Source of the DNA: Polaribacter sp. SA4-12
Lineage (GTDB): Bacteria; Bacteroidota; Bacteroidia; Flavobacteriales; Flavobacteriaceae
Reading direction: 5' to 3'
Assembly: GCF_002163675.1 (NCBI RefSeq)
Contig: NZ_CP019334.1
Location: 2,647,501 to 2,711,500, forward strand
Length of the DNA: 64,000 nucleotides
Positions 61,207 through 64,000 of the stretch are shown piece by piece. The translations under genes and the position numbers were made by a program. A model generated the notes under the pieces. It was given only the letters and a program-made list of their open reading frames with translations, made no database searches and was not told where the DNA came from. Every line of letters begins with the position of its first letter. Position 1 is the stretch's first letter.

Positions 61207-63639
61207 TTATTTTATTAATGAAAAATAGCCTCTTTTTTGTCTTCCATCTTTAAAATTTATCAAATACCAAAACGTATTCGAATTTGTACTTTTAGTATTA
61301 TAGTTTCCATCCCAACCTTCAGTATTTGGTTGAATCCGCTTTATTAGTTTTCCAAATCTATTAAAAATATCGATAGAATTTATATCCGTTTTATTGCAGA
61401 TTACCTGCCAAGTATCGTTTTTATTATCATTATTTGGTGTAAAAAAAGTTGGAATTATACATCCATTTATAGTTACTTTAAAAGAGGATTCTGCAAAACA
61501 CAATAAATCTACTGTACTTTGATTATAAATATATATTATTTGAGAAGTTGTAATAATAGCACCTTCAGATAATTGTATTCCATTTCCACCAGATTCTGTG
61601 TAATAATTACCATTGGTAATATTTGGTAATGTATAAGCATCTAAAATTTCTAAACTACTTAATATATCTACATTTATAGTACAAGATATTAAGTTACAAG
61701 CAGCTTCATTTGCAACAAATTCTGCGCTAGCATCTTTTGTAATTGTAGAAAAAATATCGGTATTAAATTTATGTACATCATCTACAAAAACACATTTTAA
61801 ATTTGGGTTGTTTTGTATTTCTAAAAATGAGTTTGAAGTTGAAATTAAATTGGCTTGGTTTCTTAAATCTAATTCAGAAATTAAGGTAGACTGAACATAT
61901 AAATTAGTAAGAATATTATTTGATGGTAGTTTTAAAGTTGATAACGGATTATTACTACAATTTATTTCTAAAAGCTTCGAATTTAAAGTGATATATAAAC
62001 TTGTAATATTATTATTTGATGTTGATAATAGCGTTAAATTGGTGTTGTTATCTAAATTAAGAACGGTTAAAGAATTATCATCAACATATAAATCTTCTAA
62101 AGCTGTAAAATCTTCAATTCCTGTTAAATCTGAAATGTTTAATTGATCAATTTTTAAGTTTTTAATGGTGTTTATATTATCCGTTAACACATAATCATCA
62201 AGTGGCAGCGTATCATAACCAAAATCGATTAAAGCTTGTTCAAAATTATCATCTGGCACGTAAGTATAACCAACCTTAGGGCATGCAGTATCTGTAAATA
62301 CAGAAGCATCATCAATTGCTGTCCAATTTGTGGTACTGTAGTTTTTATCATCAACCAAAAAACAAGACAATTCTAAATTATTAAGACAAGAAAACCGAAT
62401 AATTGATGTGTTATTAGTGTTTTTTAGGTTTATTGTTTCTAATAAAGTATTGTCGCAAAACAATCTTTCAAGCGCTGTATTTTTAGAGAGATCTAATTCT
62501 GTTAAAGGAGTATTATTACACGAAAAAATACTTAAAAGCTGATTGTTTTCGAGGTTGATATTTGAAATATTTGTGTCATCTATTTCAACTCTTGTAATCT
62601 TATCATTTTTACTAATTTGTAAATTATTAATTGGGTTGTCATTACAAAATATAAATTCTAAATTTTTATTACTTGAGACATCAATATTATCAATTTTATT
62701 AGATGTAAAATCTAAGACTCTTAATTCTTCTAAATCAGAAACATTTAAGGTTGTAACATTATTATCTCTTAATTGTAAGTGTTCTAATTTTTCAAAATCT
62801 TCAATTCCTGTAGCATCGTTTATGTTTAAACTTATAAGAAAAACCTCTCTAATTGTATCAATATTTTGTGTGGGTACATAATCATCTAAAGCGCCAGAAT
62901 CGAAACCTAAATCAATAAGGTTTTGTTCAAAATTATCATCTGGTATATATGTTAAATTTTCAAAAACACTACAATTTTCATTGTAAACAGTATTGTCATC
63001 AATATTTGTCCAATTGGTAATGCTATAATTTTTATTATCTACTTGTAAGCATTTCAACTCTGAATTATCAATACAAGAAAATGAGTTTACATTTGTATTG
63101 TTGTTATTTTTTAAATTTATGTTTTCTATAATTCCATGACTTAAATTTATTTCTAAAAGCTCTCTATTAGAACTTAAATCTATTTTTGTAATACCTGTAT
63201 TTCCTATTGTTAAATCTTTTAATTTTAGATTATTTTTTAGGTTAATTGAAGAAACATCCACTACAACTAAACGTAGCGTTTCTAGCTCTGTATTTTTAGA
63301 AATATCTATGTTTTTAAGTAAACCATTAGAAAGATATAGGTCTTTTAATTTTATATTTTTAGAAATATCTAGCTCTGTAACATCATGTACTTCTATAGAT
63401 AAACGAGTAAGAGCAGTAAACCCATCTAAACCAACAAATTTTTTAATTGAAGAATCATTGATAAATAATTCAGTGACAGAATTTATATTATTGGTTGGTA
63501 CAAAATCATCTAAAGGACCAGAATCGTAACCAAAATCTATAAGTAATTGTTCAAAATTATCATCAGGAACATAAGTATTTTGTGAGCGCATATTTATGCT
63601 CACAAAAATAAAAATGAAAAGAAAAATAATTTCTTTCAT
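61207..63639 (-). CDS. T9SS-exported leucine-rich-repeat surface protein
   Basis: 810 residues: signal peptide (…FIFIFVSINMRSQ), three repeated modules starting TYVPDDNFEQLLIDFGYDSG (near 22), TYIPDDNFEQNLIDLGFDSG (near 230) and TYVPDDNFEQALIDFGYDTL (near 457). Each carries an LRR run (TxLDISxNxxL) and the first two end in a (V)DDKNYSxTNW tail. Then a spacer with a CIIPTFFTPNNDNKNDTWQV start and DIFNRFGKLIKRI, WYLINFKDGRQKRGYFSL end: the type B sorting domain of the type IX secretion system (gliding-motility CTD). Probably a cell-surface adhesin-like protein. Confidence 0.9.
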   Translation of the reverse strand: MKEIIFLFIFIFVSINMRSQNTYVPDDNFEQLLIDFGYDSGPLDDFVPTNNINSVTELFINDSSIKKFVGLDGFTALTRLSIEVHDVTELDISKNIKLKDLYLSNGLLKNIDISKNTELETLRLVVVDVSSINLKNNLKLKDLTIGNTGITKIDLSSNRELLEINLSHGIIENINLKNNNNTNVNSFSCIDNSELKCLQVDNKNYSITNWTNIDDNTVYNENCSVFENLTYIPDDNFEQNLIDLGFDSGALDDYVPTQNIDTIREVFLISLNINDATGIEDFEKLEHLQLRDNNVTTLNVSDLEELRVLDFTSNKIDNIDVSSNKNLEFIFCNDNPINNLQISKNDKITRVEIDDTNISNINLENNQLLSIFSCNNTPLTELDLSKNTALERLFCDNTLLETINLKNTNNTSIIRFSCLNNLELSCFLVDDKNYSTTNWTAIDDASVFTDTACPKVGYTYVPDDNFEQALIDFGYDTLPLDDYVLTDNINTIKNLKIDQLNISDLTGIEDFTALEDLYVDDNSLTVLNLDNNTNLTLLSTSNNNITSLYITLNSKLLEINCSNNPLSTLKLPSNNILTNLYVQSTLISELDLRNQANLISTSNSFLEIQNNPNLKCVFVDDVHKFNTDIFSTITKDASAEFVANEAACNLISCTINVDILSSLEILDAYTLPNITNGNYYTESGGNGIQLSEGAIITTSQIIYIYNQSTVDLLCFAESSFKVTINGCIIPTFFTPNNDNKNDTWQVICNKTDINSIDIFNRFGKLIKRIQPNTEGWDGNYNTKSTNSNTFWYLINFKDGRQKRGYFSLIK

Positions 63640-63645
63640 AGACGA

Positions 63646-64000
63646 TTACACTACTTTAATTACTACAGAAAAAATATTTTTTCCTTCGGATAAACGCATA
63701 TTATCTTCAGAGAATTTTTGATCTGTATAAGAAGTATATTGAGTTATTGGTTCTATACAAAGCATGTTGTCAACTTCGGTCCAAAGCATAAAATTATTAA
63801 AACCTTTTGTGGTAATTTCTAAGTTTTGTTTATCTATATTTTTTAATATTATTTTATCAGAATTTAAAACAGGACACGCATTTGCACCCGCTTTGTAAAC
63901 ATCAGCCAACGTTATCTCTTTTCTATTAGATTCTAATGTTTCTTTACCAGAATCAGACAATAAAAAAGCAGGATGATATCCTAACATAAAAGGCATTCCT
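63646..64000 (-). CDS. Aldose 1-epimerase-like protein, C-terminal part (partial)
   Basis: Runs off the right edge on the minus strand; about 118 residues present. MPFMLGYHPAFLLSDSGKET contains the His-Pro of the galactose-mutarotase fold, and FNNFMLWTEVDNMLCIEPIT (catalytic-Glu region) fits aldose 1-epimerases. The codon before the Met at 63996 is Gly, so the frame continues and this is not the start. Likely mutarotates a hexose. 6 bp from the LRR gene, same strand. Confidence 0.72.
   Translation of the reverse strand, partial: GMPFMLGYHPAFLLSDSGKETLESNRKEITLADVYKAGANACPVLNSDKIILKNIDKQNLEITTKGFNNFMLWTEVDNMLCIEPITQYTSYTDQKFSEDNMRLSEGKNIFSVVIKVV

Noticed and set aside
1..64000. CRISPR arrays, tRNA/rRNA genes, insertion sequences, prophage
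   Set aside because: No regularly spaced repeats, no tRNA-like GGTTCGAATCC arm, no transposase, integrase or phage structural protein was seen on either strand.

Overview
The window reads as a chromosome segment from a Bacteroidota bacterium of the family Flavobacteriaceae, most like a marine Polaribacter or Tenacibaculum-type organism. This rests on very AT-rich DNA, promoters with a TAnnTTTG -7 element, weak Shine-Dalgarno sequences, several TTG starts, many lipoproteins, a type-B T9SS sorting domain, and Bacteroidota-typical families (DUF4175, DUF4286, DUF2807, M43 protease, SGNH lipoprotein beside a TonB receptor). The genus is inference. No tRNA, rRNA, IS element, prophage or CRISPR array was seen.

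Layout. 0-9.3 kb: end of an S41 protease, then the iron-sulfur genes sufA-B-C-D and, after an unrelated hydrolase and an uncharacterised three-gene cassette, sufS; no sufE is present. 9.4-15.3 kb: M43 metalloprotease lipoprotein, small lipoprotein, and a SGNH hydrolase / TonB receptor operon. 15.5-22.8 kb: ribF, a candidate structured RNA, serS, a TPR protein, DUF4286, rsmA and mgtE. 23-29.6 kb: a histidine kinase fused to its response regulator, a 36-aa peptide gene, a TrmH-type methyltransferase, mutS, an interspersed repeat cluster and a frameshifted second methyltransferase. 29.7-38.3 kb: lipoprotein plus tiny membrane protein, tatA, GH53 galactanase, O-methyltransferase, ECF sigma factor with a Cys-rich partner, panB, a SerA-like dehydrogenase, DUF1801, VOC, an amphipathic-helix protein and DoxX. 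38.3-49.8 kb: methyltransferase, mnmG flanked by two parS-like palindromes, ybeY, DUF4175, a beta-barrel protein, gltX and an SPFH protein. 49.9-52.6 kb: two LytTR membrane regulators, each followed by a conserved untranslated segment and terminator (candidate sRNA), with a decayed third LytTR copy between them. 52.7-64 kb: tatA paralogue, DUF2807, rnr, a lipid kinase, a 1.15-kb AT-rich gap with DnaA-box-like repeats (candidate oriC), rpiB, GNAT, small membrane proteins, DUF2167, an RluE-like synthase, a T9SS-exported LRR protein and a truncated aldose 1-epimerase.

Most of the window is housekeeping: Fe-S assembly, flavin synthesis, tRNA charging (Ser, Glu), tRNA/rRNA modification, mismatch repair, pantothenate synthesis, RNA decay. 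The most unusual signals are the LytTR/candidate-sRNA locus, the candidate origin with parS-like sites about 17 kb away, the kinase-regulator fusion, and several small genes of 36-57 codons (18077-18220, 25559-25669, 30277-30393, 57214-57387, 59517-59630).
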